Source: Variovorax sp. PBS-H4 (GTDB taxonomy: Bacteria; Pseudomonadota; Gammaproteobacteria; Burkholderiales; Burkholderiaceae_C). From it: a stretch of DNA of 64,000 nt. Positions 1 through 11,148 of this stretch are shown piece by piece. The position numbers and the translations under genes were made by a program. How positions within the stretch are numbered: the stretch's first letter is position 1; every line of letters begins with the position of its first letter. Where the stretch lies: NCBI RefSeq assembly GCF_901827205.1, contig NZ_LR594675.1:4898001-4962000 (forward strand). Reading direction: 5' to 3'. Under the pieces are notes generated by a model. That model was given only the letters and a program-made list of their open reading frames with translations, did no database searches and was not told the DNA's origin.

Positions 1-21
1 TCCGGAACCGATCTTAAGACC

Positions 22-795
22 ATGCTCGCGCGATCCCCCGATGCAACTGCGCCCCGCGCGGCACGGCTTGCAGCACTGCGCCGCGACGCCTGGCGCGAAG
101 CCCTGCCCTGCTTCCTGCTGCTGGCGGCGCTGGCGGGCTGGCTGGGGCGCCTTGGCGAGTTCGGGATCTGGTTCCAGCTCAGATCGCTGGCCGTGTTCGC
201 CGCAGCCTTCGCGCTGGTGCTCGCAAGCCTTGCCACGCACGCGCCGAACACGCGCTTCGGGGCCGCCAACCGGGTGACGCTGGCGCGCCTGGCGATGGTC
301 GCGCTGCTCGCCGCGGTGATCGGCGAGCCGGCCGACGATGCCGTGGCCTGGTGCAGCATCGGGGTCGCCGCCAGCGCGGCGCTGCTCGACGCGCTCGACG
401 GCCCGCTGGCGCGCCACGGCGGCCTGGCCAGCGACTTCGGCGCCCGCTTCGACATGGAAACCGACGCGCTGCTGGTACTGGTGCTTTCGCTGCTGGTCGT
501 GCTTTTCGGCAAGGCCGGCCCCTGGATCGTGGCGGCCGGACTGATGCGCTATTTCTTCGTCATGGCCGCGCGGCCCTGGCCCTGGCTGGCACGCGCCCTG
601 CCATCGAGCGGGCGCCGCAAGACCGTGTGCGTGGTGCAGATCACCAGCCTCATCGTGTGCCTCGGCCCCGTCGTCGCGCCGCCCTGGAGCAACGCCCTCG
701 CAGCCGCGAGCCTCGTCCTGCTGGCGGCCTCTTTCGCGATCGACATCGCCTGGCTGCTGCGGCATCGAGACATTCCACCGGAGACTGCGACATGA
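22..795 (+). CDS. CDP-alcohol phosphatidyltransferase family protein
   Basis: Integral membrane enzyme expected to move a phosphoalcohol from a CDP-alcohol to an acceptor in phospholipid synthesis; the substrate cannot be read from sequence. The 257-residue protein carries the complete family signature: D123-x2-D126-G127-x2-A130-R131-x8-G140-x3-D144-x3-D148, the metal and CDP-binding site. Hydrophobic segments surround it (about 28-45, 55-72, 88-103, 148-170, 207-243). Its stop overlaps the start of the YceI gene by four bases, so the two are translationally coupled. The reading frame has no stop between base 1 and the ATG, so the true start could lie before the window. Confidence 0.85.
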   Translation: MLARSPDATAPRAARLAALRRDAWREALPCFLLLAALAGWLGRLGEFGIWFQLRSLAVFAAAFALVLASLATHAPNTRFGAANRVTLARLAMVALLAAVIGEPADDAVAWCSIGVAASAALLDALDGPLARHGGLASDFGARFDMETDALLVLVLSLLVVLFGKAGPWIVAAGLMRYFFVMAARPWPWLARALPSSGRRKTVCVVQITSLIVCLGPVVAPPWSNALAAASLVLLAASFAIDIAWLLRHRDIPPETAT

Positions 796-1382
796 AAGCT
801 CCCGCTGTCCGCCCGTTGTGCGCAGCCTTCCTGCTGACACTTGCCGCGGCATCCGCCAACGCGGAGCCGGCGCGCTACGAACTCGACCCCGAGCACCTCA
901 CGGTTGGTTTTCTGGTCGACCACATCGGCTACGCCAAGGTGCTGGGCATGTTCCGGGCCGCGCGCGGCAGCTACAGCTTCGACGAAGCCACCGCTGCCCT
1001 CAGCCAGGTGCGCATCGAGATCGACACCCAAAGCGTGTTCAGCAACTACGCCAAGCGGGACCAGCATCTGAAAAGCGCCGACTTCCTCAACAGCGCCGAG
1101 TTTCCGCGCATGGTGTTCACCGCGGCCAATGCCAGGCGCACCGGCGAGCGCAGCTTCGAGATCGCAGGCCAGCTCGAGCTGCTGGGCCGCACACAGCCGC
1201 TCACGCTCAGCGCCACCTGGAACAAGAGCGGCCCCTCGCCGATCGACAAGAACTACATCATGGGAGTCTCGGCGCGCGGCAGCTTCAAGCGAAGCGCCCA
1301 TGGGATGCGCTACGGTGTCGACAACGGCTGGGTCGGCGACGAGGTGGCGCTGATCATCGAGTTCGAGGCCAGGCGCAAATGA
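792..1382 (+). CDS. YceI family protein, periplasmic
   Basis: A 196-residue lipocalin-like YceI protein; members bind isoprenoid-type lipids in a beta-barrel and are usually periplasmic. Residues 1-24 form a clear signal peptide with cleavage after ANA. The mature part begins with a typical YceI opening (YELDPEHLTVGF) and retains the conserved block around KSADFLNSAEFP and the KNYIMGVSARG strand. The ATG at 792 is chosen because it overlaps the preceding stop as ATGA and gives a proper leader; a longer upstream reading frame is out-of-frame shadow. Its own stop overlaps the next start in the same way. Confidence 0.92.
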   Translation: MKAPAVRPLCAAFLLTLAAASANAEPARYELDPEHLTVGFLVDHIGYAKVLGMFRAARGSYSFDEATAALSQVRIEIDTQSVFSNYAKRDQHLKSADFLNSAEFPRMVFTAANARRTGERSFEIAGQLELLGRTQPLTLSATWNKSGPSPIDKNYIMGVSARGSFKRSAHGMRYGVDNGWVGDEVALIIEFEARRK

Positions 1383-3040
1383 CTGCCATGCGCCGGTCCC
1401 CGACGCGGCCTGCGGGCCCTGTGGGCTGGCTGGCACGTTTCGGCTTTCCGCTGCTGCTGCTGAATGTGCTGCTGACACTGGAAAACCACGGCCCCGGCCT
1501 GTGGCCGCGCCCCGCGCTGCGGCTGTCCTTCGAGCTGGTGGTGGCGCTGCTGGCGCTCGTAGCGTGGGTCGCCTGGCGCGGCCGGTCGGGTGCCGGCGCG
1601 CTGCGCTTACTGGCGGCCGCGAGCAGCTTCTGGATCGTTGCGCGCTACCTCGATGTCACCGTATCGGCCGTGTTCGGCCGACAGCTCAACCTCTATTGGG
1701 ACGGCCGCCATGCGCTGGAGGTGCTGCGCATGGGCGAATTCTCGGCGTGGCAGATCGGCCTGGGCGCGCTGGGCGTGCTGGCCGTGCCGCTGCTGCTGTA
1801 TGCGCTGGCGCTGTACTGCTGGCGCAGCATCGCGCAGGCCCTCGCCTCGCCAGGATCGCGACCGGCGATCGGGCTGGCGGGCCTGGTGCTTTGCGCCTGC
1901 TTCGCGGCGCAAGGCGTCGGCGGGCGCAACACCCGCTGGTTCTTCTCCATGCCGGTCGCGCCGATCCTCGCCCACCAAGCCGGGGTGCTCGCGGGCCAGC
2001 TGCTGCCAGGGCAGGCGAGCGCGCGGCTCTTGGCGAGCCCCGACTTCGAGCACAGCGGCCTTGGTGGCCTGCACGGCGCGGACGTGCTGCTGCTCTTCGC
2101 AGAGTCCCACGGCGTTGCCACGCTGGACGATCCGCGGCAGGCCGCCGCCCTCGCGCCGCAACGCGCGGCCTTCGCGCAGGCGCTCGCCGCAGGGGGACTG
2201 CAGGTGGTGTCGGCGCGTGTGCGGTCGCCCACCTACGGCGGCGCTTCGTGGCTGGCCCATGCCGAGCTGCTGAGCGGCGTCGATATGCAGGACCCCGGCG
2301 CCTACGAGCTGCTGCTGGCCACGCAACGCCCGACGCTGGTGCGCCACTTCCAGGCCCACGGCTGGCGCACCGTGAACTGGATGCCCGGCCTGCAGCGGCC
2401 CTGGCCCGAGGGCCGCTTCTACGGCTTCGATCGCTATGGCGATGCCGAGCGCATCGGCTACCGCGGGCCCGCCTTTGGCTATTGGCGCATTCCCGATCAA
2501 GCCTCGATGGCGCTGTTGCATGCGCAGGAGCTTGCCGCCCCGGTCGAGCACCGCGGCCCGCGCTTCATCGTCTTTCCCACGCTTGCGAGCCATGCGCCCT
2601 TCGGGCCGCTGGCGCCCTATGTGACGGACTGGGACAAGCTCACGGGCCATGAGGCGTACACGCCGGCCGACGTCGCGCAATCATTGGCCGCACCGATCTC
2701 GTGGCAAGCACCCGTGCCGGCATATCTCGCATCGCTGGCCTACACCTTCCAGTGGCTGGGCGACTATCTCGAACACCGCGCACCGCGGCGGCTGCTCACC
2801 ATCGTCATCGGCGACCATCAGCCGCTGGCCAGCGTGAGCGGTACGGGTGCCTCATGGGACGTGCCGGTCCACATCATCAGCGCCGATGCAGGGTTGCTCA
2901 GGAGCTTCGAGGCCCACGGCTTCAGGCCGGGCCTGCTGCCGGCCCCGGGGCCGGCGCCCATTCGCATGCATGCGCTGACGCCGATGCTGCTCTCGATCTT
3001 CGACGGCAGCCAAACCGGCGCGCCGGGCGCGGCCGAATGA
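1379..3040 (+). CDS. Membrane sulfatase-like (alkaline phosphatase superfamily) protein
   Basis: A 553-residue protein with several N-terminal membrane segments (about 21-35, 50-67, 78-92, 125-147, 163-181) and a periplasmic sulfatase-like domain from about 225 on. The domain keeps the metal-binding hallmarks of LtaS/EptA-like enzymes: E242 in an FAESHG stretch, a candidate nucleophile in the PTYGGAS turn (T285 or S290), and the GDHQP motif at 478-482. The family includes transferases of phosphoglycerol or phosphoethanolamine, so with the phosphatidyltransferase upstream an envelope-lipid or glycan modification is plausible but not proven. The ATG overlaps the yceI stop. Confidence 0.75.
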   Translation: MTAMRRSPTRPAGPVGWLARFGFPLLLLNVLLTLENHGPGLWPRPALRLSFELVVALLALVAWVAWRGRSGAGALRLLAAASSFWIVARYLDVTVSAVFGRQLNLYWDGRHALEVLRMGEFSAWQIGLGALGVLAVPLLLYALALYCWRSIAQALASPGSRPAIGLAGLVLCACFAAQGVGGRNTRWFFSMPVAPILAHQAGVLAGQLLPGQASARLLASPDFEHSGLGGLHGADVLLLFAESHGVATLDDPRQAAALAPQRAAFAQALAAGGLQVVSARVRSPTYGGASWLAHAELLSGVDMQDPGAYELLLATQRPTLVRHFQAHGWRTVNWMPGLQRPWPEGRFYGFDRYGDAERIGYRGPAFGYWRIPDQASMALLHAQELAAPVEHRGPRFIVFPTLASHAPFGPLAPYVTDWDKLTGHEAYTPADVAQSLAAPISWQAPVPAYLASLAYTFQWLGDYLEHRAPRRLLTIVIGDHQPLASVSGTGASWDVPVHIISADAGLLRSFEAHGFRPGLLPAPGPAPIRMHALTPMLLSIFDGSQTGAPGAAE

Positions 3041-3112
3041 AGCCGATCGTGCCGGGCTGTTCCGCGCAATAGTTCACATCCGCATGGCGCGTGCTCTGAT
3101 ACCTTTTCGGCC

Positions 3113-3331
3113 ATGCGCATCCTCCTCCTTCTTGTCAGCATCGCCGTCCCTGCCACAGCCTGGTGGCTGGGCTCCTTCACCGGGCTCCTGATCGCGATCG
3201 GCGCCTGCTTCGTGCTCGCCGCCGCCAGCTTCGCTTTCTCCAGGGCTGCCAAGGAGGCCCGCGAGTCGAAGCAGATGCAGCGCGCCTTCGGGCGCAGCAC
3301 CACCTTCCTCGCCGGCCTGCGCAAGCGCTGA
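3113..3331 (+). CDS. Small two-segment membrane protein
   Basis: A 72-residue protein of unknown function. Two hydrophobic segments (about 2-19 and 22-45) are followed by a basic, alanine- and arginine-rich tail, suggesting a membrane hairpin with a cytoplasmic tail. It lies 72 bases after the sulfatase-like gene on the same strand and converges with xdhC, whose stop is two bases away. No strong Shine-Dalgarno is visible, but codon use resembles its neighbours. I do not recognise a family. Confidence 0.55.
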   Translation: MRILLLLVSIAVPATAWWLGSFTGLLIAIGACFVLAAASFAFSRAAKEARESKQMQRAFGRSTTFLAGLRKR

Positions 3332-3333
3332 GA

Positions 3334-4344
3334 TCAGCCGGCGGCTGCCGCCTTGGCCACGGCGACCTCGGTCTCGCGCGGGAGCGTCACGTTGTTCTTC
3401 ACCGCCAGGATCTCCGCCATCACGCTGACCGCGATCTCCGGCGGCGTCTTGCTGCCGATGTAGATGCCGATCGGGCCGCGCAGGCGCGCAAGCGAAGCCT
3501 CGGTCTGGTCGAAGTGCTCCATCATGCGTTCGCGCCGCGCCTGCGCATTGCGTCGCGAGCCGATCGCGCCCACGTAGAAGGCCTCGGTCTGCAACGCTTC
3601 GAGCAAGGCGAGATCGTCGAGCTTGGGGTCGTGCGTGAGCGCCACCACGCAGCTGCGGCGGTCGGGCTTGAAGGCGAGCACGGCGTCGTCGGGCATCTCG
3701 GTGCTGATGGCGACGCCGGGCGTGGACCACGCCGTGCGGTACTCGGCGCGCGGGTCGCACAGCGTCACCGCGAAGCCGCTGAACTTCGCCATGGTCGACA
3801 GGTACTCGGCCAGCTGGCCGGCGCCGATCAGCAGCATGCGGTACTCGGGCCCGAAGGTGTTGACCAGTTCCCTGTCGTTGACCACGAGCTCGGCGGGCGC
3901 GCTCGCCTCGGCGAGCCGCACGGCGCCGTCGGCCAGCGAAACGCTTCGCTGCATCAGCCGGCCCTGCTCCAGTTGCTCCACCAGCGCGGCCAGCGAGGCG
4001 GCGTCGGGGTCGTACTCGAGCAGCAGCTCCAGCGTGCCGCCGCAGGGCAGGCCGAAGCGGTGCGCCTCGTCGGCCGTGATGCCGTACTTGACGAGCGCCG
4101 GCGGGCCCGAAGGCATTTCGCCCGAAGGACCATGGGCGCGGCTGTAGCGCGCGATCAGGTCGTCCTCGATACAGCCGCCCGAGACCGAACCGACCACCGC
4201 GCCGTCCTCCGCCAGCGCCATGATCGAGCCGATCGGCCGCGGTGAGGAACCCCAGGTGCGCACCACGGTCGTGAGCAGCGCACGGCGGCCCGCGAGCCGC
4301 CAGTCGCGCAGCGTGCGCAGAACCATCACGTCGAGGTTTTCCAT
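3334..4344 (-). CDS. XdhC/CoxI family molybdenum enzyme maturation protein
   Basis: Last gene of the cox-type operon. XdhC/CoxI proteins bind sulfurated molybdenum cofactor and help insert it into hydroxylases of the xanthine dehydrogenase family. The 336-residue protein has the N-terminal XdhC domain with the GSVSGGCIE motif (52-60, including the conserved cysteine) and a C-terminal Rossmann-type domain starting at about 168 with GAGQLA (174-179). The start at 4344 gives the usual MENLD opening; a longer frame to 5178 is shadow over coxG. It follows coxG by 17 bases. It could equally be named coxI or coxF by position. Confidence 0.88.
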   Translation of the reverse strand: MENLDVMVLRTLRDWRLAGRRALLTTVVRTWGSSPRPIGSIMALAEDGAVVGSVSGGCIEDDLIARYSRAHGPSGEMPSGPPALVKYGITADEAHRFGLPCGGTLELLLEYDPDAASLAALVEQLEQGRLMQRSVSLADGAVRLAEASAPAELVVNDRELVNTFGPEYRMLLIGAGQLAEYLSTMAKFSGFAVTLCDPRAEYRTAWSTPGVAISTEMPDDAVLAFKPDRRSCVVALTHDPKLDDLALLEALQTEAFYVGAIGSRRNAQARRERMMEHFDQTEASLARLRGPIGIYIGSKTPPEIAVSVMAEILAVKNNVTLPRETEVAVAKAAAAG

Positions 4345-4361
4345 GTTTGCGTTCCGCTGCG

Positions 4362-4967
4362 TTACTCGCCCGGCGTCTCGCCGGCGTTCCCGCCGGGCGT
4401 GCCGTCCTTCTTGCCGAAGCCCATCTTGCGCATCAGGCCTGCCATCGCGCCGGTCTTCTCGGATGGTTCTCCCGCCTGCGCCTCGGTGTTCTCGACAGCG
4501 GGCGGCGGCCCGTAGCGCGCCTGCATCTCGGCCTCGAATCGCTTGAAGAAGTCGTCGGCCGTCGACTTGGCAGCGCCATCGATCAGGCGCTGGCCCAGTT
4601 GCGCAATCTTGCCGCCCACCTGCGCCTGCACCGTGTAATCGAGCTCGCAGGCCGGCGCCTGCGCATCGGCCGCCGGCTTGAGCGAGACAGTGGAAGATCC
4701 CTTGGCGAAGCCCGCCACGCCGCCCTGCCCCTCGAAGGAGAGCTTGTAGCTGTCGGGCGGCGTGATGTCGGCCAGCCTGACCTTGCCGTTGAACTTGGCC
4801 GACACGGGGCCGATCTTGACCGCGAGCGCGACCGTGTATTCGTTGTCGCCCGCAGGCTCGAACTTGTCGCAGCCGGGAATGCACTTCTTCAGCGTCTCGG
4901 GATCGTTGAGCGCCTCCCAGGCTTGCTGCTGCGTGATCGGGAGCCGGCGGTTGCCGAGCATTTCCAT
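4362..4967 (-). CDS. coxG: CoxG-like SRPBCC protein
   Basis: CoxG proteins are SRPBCC-fold (START-like) proteins linked to membrane anchoring of aerobic CO dehydrogenase-type hydroxylases. This 201-residue protein opens with a typical CoxG sequence (MEMLGNRRLPI, then QAWEALNDPETLKKCIPGC) and fills the domain to about residue 145. A charged, low-complexity tail follows, ending in a short lysine/methionine-rich amphipathic stretch that could touch the membrane. It sits 21 bases after coxE and before xdhC in one operon. The function is inferred from family and context. Confidence 0.88.
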   Translation of the reverse strand: MEMLGNRRLPITQQQAWEALNDPETLKKCIPGCDKFEPAGDNEYTVALAVKIGPVSAKFNGKVRLADITPPDSYKLSFEGQGGVAGFAKGSSTVSLKPAADAQAPACELDYTVQAQVGGKIAQLGQRLIDGAAKSTADDFFKRFEAEMQARYGPPPAVENTEAQAGEPSEKTGAMAGLMRKMGFGKKDGTPGGNAGETPGE

Positions 4968-4988
4968 GGTGGATTTCCTTGTCTTGCG

Positions 4989-6182
4989 TTAACGGCCGCA
5001 GCGCATCAGCGCTGCGAGGCTGGAGGCCAATTGCTCCAATGCGTTGAGATTGTGGACCGCGAGCATCGCGTCCGCATGGCGGTGCAGTACCGCGGCCCCG
5101 CGCGCCAGCGGAGCATAGCCTTCGTAGCGCAGCAACGGGTTGAGCCACAGCACACGCCGCGAATGGCGCTTGAGCCACAGCAGCTCACGTTCCAGCATCT
5201 CGGGCTCGCCGGTGTCCAGGCCGTCGCTGATCACCAGCACGAGGGTGCGGCGGCCGGTCAACCGGCGCGCGTGGTACCGGTGCAGCTCTGCCAGCGACGA
5301 GCCCAGGCGGGTGCCGCCGGCGAAATCGGCGATGGCAGCGCCGGCGGCGCCCAGCATGGCGTCGGTGTCGGCGATGCGGAAGGCGGGCGTCAGGTCGGTC
5401 AGCTGGGTGCCGAAGGCGAACACGTCGCGGCGGCCGGCGCGGCGCGTCGCCGCATGCAGGAAGGCCAGCAGCAGGCGCGCATAGCGCTCCATCGAGCCAG
5501 AGACGTCGATCAGCACCAGCAAAGGCAGCGGCTGCGTGCGCCGCGCGAGCCGCGGCAGGCGAAGCATCTCGCCGCCGGTGCGGCCGGCTTCATGCCAGAC
5601 GCCCGGCCAGTTCATGCGCGAATGGGCACCGGCGTTGGCGGCCGCATGCAGGCGGCGCGCGGCAATGGTGGGCACCGGCAGCGCGACATCGCGCGCCAAA
5701 CGTTCGACCAGCCGGTACTCGGCGGCACCCAACGCGTTGAAGTCGGCGTGGTGCATGCGCTGGCGGTCGCTGGCGGTCATGGCCGCATCGAAATCCACCT
5801 CGCGCTCGGTCTGCGCGGGCTGCACCTTTTCGCGCGGCGCGGCAAGCGCCTCGCGCACCCGCGGCCGGCGCTTGGAGGGCTCGGCTTTTCCTTCGGCGCT
5901 CGGCAGCATTTGTGCGAGCAGCTTGGCGGCGAGCTCGGGGTCGCGGAACCACGCATCGAAGAGCTCGCGGAAGACCTCGCGGTCCTGCTCGCGGCTGATC
6001 ATCACGGCCTCCATTGCGGCGGCGAGGTCGGGCCGGCTCTGCACGCCGACGAGCATCGCGGCCTCGGCCGCAAGCGCGATGCGGGCCGAATCGGTTCGTA
6101 CGCCGGCACGCCGCAATGCACGGCCGAAGCCGGCCATGTTGTCGGCCAGCTTGCCTCGGCGGGCGTCACCGAGTTGCTGCAT
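4989..6182 (-). CDS. coxE: CoxE-like VWA domain protein
   Basis: A 397-residue von Willebrand factor A protein that works with the AAA+ protein CoxD; the pair is thought to act as a chaperone for maturation of the molybdenum-copper or molybdenum site. The MIDAS metal motif D226-x-S228-x-S230 is intact, with a further GDG-type stretch (ISDGLD) downstream. The N-terminal half is helical and charged. Start codon is the base after the coxD stop (6182/6183), so the two genes are directly adjacent, matching their known functional coupling. Confidence 0.9.
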   Translation of the reverse strand: MQQLGDARRGKLADNMAGFGRALRRAGVRTDSARIALAAEAAMLVGVQSRPDLAAAMEAVMISREQDREVFRELFDAWFRDPELAAKLLAQMLPSAEGKAEPSKRRPRVREALAAPREKVQPAQTEREVDFDAAMTASDRQRMHHADFNALGAAEYRLVERLARDVALPVPTIAARRLHAAANAGAHSRMNWPGVWHEAGRTGGEMLRLPRLARRTQPLPLLVLIDVSGSMERYARLLLAFLHAATRRAGRRDVFAFGTQLTDLTPAFRIADTDAMLGAAGAAIADFAGGTRLGSSLAELHRYHARRLTGRRTLVLVISDGLDTGEPEMLERELLWLKRHSRRVLWLNPLLRYEGYAPLARGAAVLHRHADAMLAVHNLNALEQLASSLAALMRCGR

Positions 6183-7082
6183 TCATGTACCCGCCCCAGG
6201 CGCTTTCAACAAATCCGTGGCGAGCTCGTGCGTCAACGCCGCCACGTCATCCCGTTGCTTGAAGAGGATGCCGGCGGTGTCGACCACGACCTCGGGGTCG
6301 AGGGCCAGCGTGTCGAGCGCGACCAGGGCCCGCGCCCATTCCACGCTTTCGGCGATACCGGGCGCGCGCTGGAACGCATTCGCGAAGGGCGCGCTGCGCA
6401 GCCCCGCGACGAAGGCCGCGACCTGCTCCGACAAGCGCTCGCTGGCGTCGGGCACCTGCGCGCGCACGATCGAGAGCTCGCGCTCGCGATCGGGGTAGTC
6501 CAGCCAGTGGTAGAGGCAACGGCGCTTGACCGCGTCGTTGAGCTCGCGTGTGCGGTTGCTGGTGAGCAGCGTGACCGGCGGCACCAGCGCGCGCACCGTG
6601 CCCAGTTCGGGAATGCTGACCTGGTATTCGCCGAGGTATTCGAGGAGGAAGGCCTCGAAGGGTTCGTCGGCGCGATCGACCTCGTCGATCAGCAGCACGG
6701 CGCCCGGCGCCGGCGCTTGCAGGGCCTGCAGGAGCGGCCGGCGGATCAGGTAGTGCGGCTGGTAGACCTCGGCCTCGACATCACGCGCCGCGCCGTGCGC
6801 CTCGGCCGCGCGCATGTGGAGCAGCTGCGCCGCGTAGTTCCACTCGTAGAGGGCCTCGCGCTGCTCCAGCCCGTCGTAGCACTGCAAGCGCAGCAGCTCG
6901 CGCTGCAGCGCGCTCGACAGCGCCTTGGCCAGCTCGGTCTTGCCCACCCCGGGCTCGCCCTCCAGCAGCAGCGGGCGCTGCAGCTTGAGCGCTAGAAACA
7001 CTGCCGTCGCCAGCCGCCGGTCGGCGTAGTAGCCCGCCCGTTCCAGGCCGGCGATGACGGAGTCGATGGTCGGGAAAGTCAT
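6183..7082 (-). CDS. coxD: CoxD-like MoxR AAA+ ATPase
   Basis: MoxR-type AAA+ ATPase of 299 residues. Walker A is GEPGVGKT at 42-49, Walker B VLLIDE at 129-134, and an arginine-rich sensor region follows near LTSNRTREL. In Oligotropha CoxD is needed to build the active CuMo site of CO dehydrogenase; in form II clusters the same gene is present and its target is presumed to be the neighbouring hydroxylase. It lies between coxM (118 bases upstream) and coxE (directly downstream) on the minus strand. Confidence 0.9.
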   Translation of the reverse strand: MTFPTIDSVIAGLERAGYYADRRLATAVFLALKLQRPLLLEGEPGVGKTELAKALSSALQRELLRLQCYDGLEQREALYEWNYAAQLLHMRAAEAHGAARDVEAEVYQPHYLIRRPLLQALQAPAPGAVLLIDEVDRADEPFEAFLLEYLGEYQVSIPELGTVRALVPPVTLLTSNRTRELNDAVKRRCLYHWLDYPDRERELSIVRAQVPDASERLSEQVAAFVAGLRSAPFANAFQRAPGIAESVEWARALVALDTLALDPEVVVDTAGILFKQRDDVAALTHELATDLLKAPGAGT

Positions 7083-7200
7083 TCTTGAACGCAGAGGACG
7101 CGGAAGTTCCGCAGAAGCCGCAAAAGATACACGCCCAGCGCTGGTGTCTCTTTCGTGCCCTTCGCAAACCCTTCGCGTCCGTCGCGCCGGGTTCCCGAAT

Positions 7201-7992
7201 TCAGCCCAGCGCCTTGCGCACCGCCCGCTGCGTCAACACGCTGATCAGGTTGGCACGGTAGGCGGCCGTCGCATGCAGGTCGCTGTTGAGCTCGCTCGCA
7301 TCGATCTTCACGCCGGCCGCGGCCTCGGGCGTGAAGCTCTTGCTCAGTGCCTCTTCGAGCCCCTTGTGCCGGAACACGCCATTGCCCGCACCGGTGACGG
7401 CCACGCGCACGCCACCATCGCCCTGCGTCACGAAGATGCCGACCAGCGGGAAGTTGGAGGCCTTCTGGCGCAGCTTCTCGTAGGCGGCGCGCTTCGGGAT
7501 CGGGAAGCGGACTGCGGTGATGAGCTCGCCCTCTTCCAGCGCGGTCGCGAACAGGCCCTGGAAGAAGTCGTCGGCCGCGACCTCGCGCTTGGTGGTGATG
7601 ACGGTGGCGCCCGAGCCCAGCACCGCGCTCGGGTAGCAGGCCGAGGGATCGTTGTTGGCCAGCGAGCCGCCGATGGTGCCCATGGCGCGGACCTGGCGGT
7701 CGCCGATGTGGTCGGCCAGCCAGGCCAGGGCCGGGAAGGCGGCCTTGATCTCGGCGTTGGCGCCGACGTCGAGGTGGCGCGTCATGGCGCCGATCACGAA
7801 GGCATTGCCTTCCTTCTTGACGCCGGCCAGTTCCTTAATGCCGCCGAGGTCGACCAGCTGCTCGGGCGCCGCGAGGCGCAGCTTCATCGAGGCCAGGAGG
7901 GTCTGGCCGCCGGCCAGCAGCTTGCCGCCGGCTGCGGCCAGCCTGGCCGCATCCGCCACGGTGGCGGGACGTTCTAGGGTAAAGGCATACAT
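7201..7992 (-). CDS. coxM: Molybdenum hydroxylase FAD-binding medium subunit (CoxM-like)
   Basis: Medium subunit that carries FAD and passes electrons from the iron-sulfur subunit toward the respiratory chain. The 263-residue protein has both family FAD motifs, AGGQT at 27-31 and TIGGS at 106-110, the latter followed by LANNDPS. Length is slightly short of the usual 270-290 but both domains are present. The start at 7992 (MYAFTLERP) is the conventional opening; the frame is open much further upstream only as a shadow of coxL. It is 17 bases after coxL. Confidence 0.93.
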   Translation of the reverse strand: MYAFTLERPATVADAARLAAAGGKLLAGGQTLLASMKLRLAAPEQLVDLGGIKELAGVKKEGNAFVIGAMTRHLDVGANAEIKAAFPALAWLADHIGDRQVRAMGTIGGSLANNDPSACYPSAVLGSGATVITTKREVAADDFFQGLFATALEEGELITAVRFPIPKRAAYEKLRQKASNFPLVGIFVTQGDGGVRVAVTGAGNGVFRHKGLEEALSKSFTPEAAAGVKIDASELNSDLHATAAYRANLISVLTQRAVRKALG

Positions 7993-8009
7993 GTTCGGTT
8001 TCCTCCTGT

Positions 8010-10454
<2,445 letters not shown>

Positions 10455-10465
10455 GATGGTGCTCC

Positions 10466-10960
10466 TTACGCCGTGGCCGAGGTCCGGGCCGGCGCCGCCG
10501 CCATGGCCTCCCCGCCCATCTGCACGGCCTTGACGATGTTCTGGTAGCCGGTACAGCGGCACAGGTTGCCGTCCAGCAGTTCGCGGATCTCGCTCTCGCT
10601 GGACTTGGGGTGGTGGGTGCACAGGTCGATGGCGCTCATCACCATGCCCGGGGTGCAGAAGCCGCACTGCAGGCCGTGGCACTCCTTGAAGGCCGCCTGC
10701 ATCGGATGCAGCGTGCCGTCGGGCTGCGCAATGCCCTCGATGGTGGTGATCTCGGTACCGGCCACCTGTGCCACCAGCACGTTGCATGACTTGACCGCCC
10801 GGCCATCGACCAGGATCGTGCAGGCGCCGCACTGCGCGGTGTCGCAGCCGACGTGGGTGCCCGTGAGGTTGAGGCGCTCGCGGATCGCTTGCACGAGGAA
10901 CGTGTTGGGGGGTGCATCGACCGTGACCGCGCGGCCGTTGACCGTGAATGAAACCTGCAT
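10466..10960 (-). CDS. coxS: Molybdenum hydroxylase [2Fe-2S] small subunit (CoxS-like)
   Basis: First gene of the operon: 164-residue iron-sulfur subunit. The N-terminal ferredoxin-type cluster is ligated by C39, C44, C47 and C59; the C-terminal four-helix domain holds the second cluster with C99, C102, C134 and C136 (CRCTGY). This matches the CoxS/XdhA small-subunit fold residue for residue. The ATG at 10960 is taken because it yields the standard MxVSFTVNG opening; in-frame sequence back to 11089 looks like non-coding leader. The gene order S-L-M, rather than M-S-L, is that of form II clusters. Confidence 0.94.
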   Translation of the reverse strand: MQVSFTVNGRAVTVDAPPNTFLVQAIRERLNLTGTHVGCDTAQCGACTILVDGRAVKSCNVLVAQVAGTEITTIEGIAQPDGTLHPMQAAFKECHGLQCGFCTPGMVMSAIDLCTHHPKSSESEIRELLDGNLCRCTGYQNIVKAVQMGGEAMAAAPARTSATA

Positions 10961-11026
10961 GTGGCTCTCTCCGTTTTTGGTGATGGCTGGGGCAAACAGG
11001 ATGTTGGACGCGGGGCAGGTCCACCA

Positions 11027-11046
11027 CCCTAGGCAAAACCCTAGGC
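11027..11046. promoter_or_regulatory. Twin CCCTAGGC repeats in cox promoter gap
   Basis: CCCTAGGC occurs at 11027-11034 and again at 11039-11046, start-to-start spacing 12 bases, in the 188-base gap between divergent coxS and the GAF/Fis-type regulator. Each copy holds the palindrome CCTAGG, and CTAG is scarce in this GC-rich sequence. They lie about 67-87 bases before the coxS start, a reasonable activator position. Binding by the adjacent regulator is inference. Confidence 0.4.
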
Positions 11047-11148
11047 GCTTGCGGCTTGCCCTTGAAATTCTCAAAATGAAACAACCCACCTTTCAAAAGT
11101 CCCTTGGCAGCCCTTCACCATGCGTCGCCGGCGACGCCTCCTGACACG

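Noticed and set aside
4347..6995. Open frame of 882 codons opposite coxG, coxE and coxD
   Set aside because: Low-complexity Arg/Gln/His composition and complete overlap with three recognised genes.
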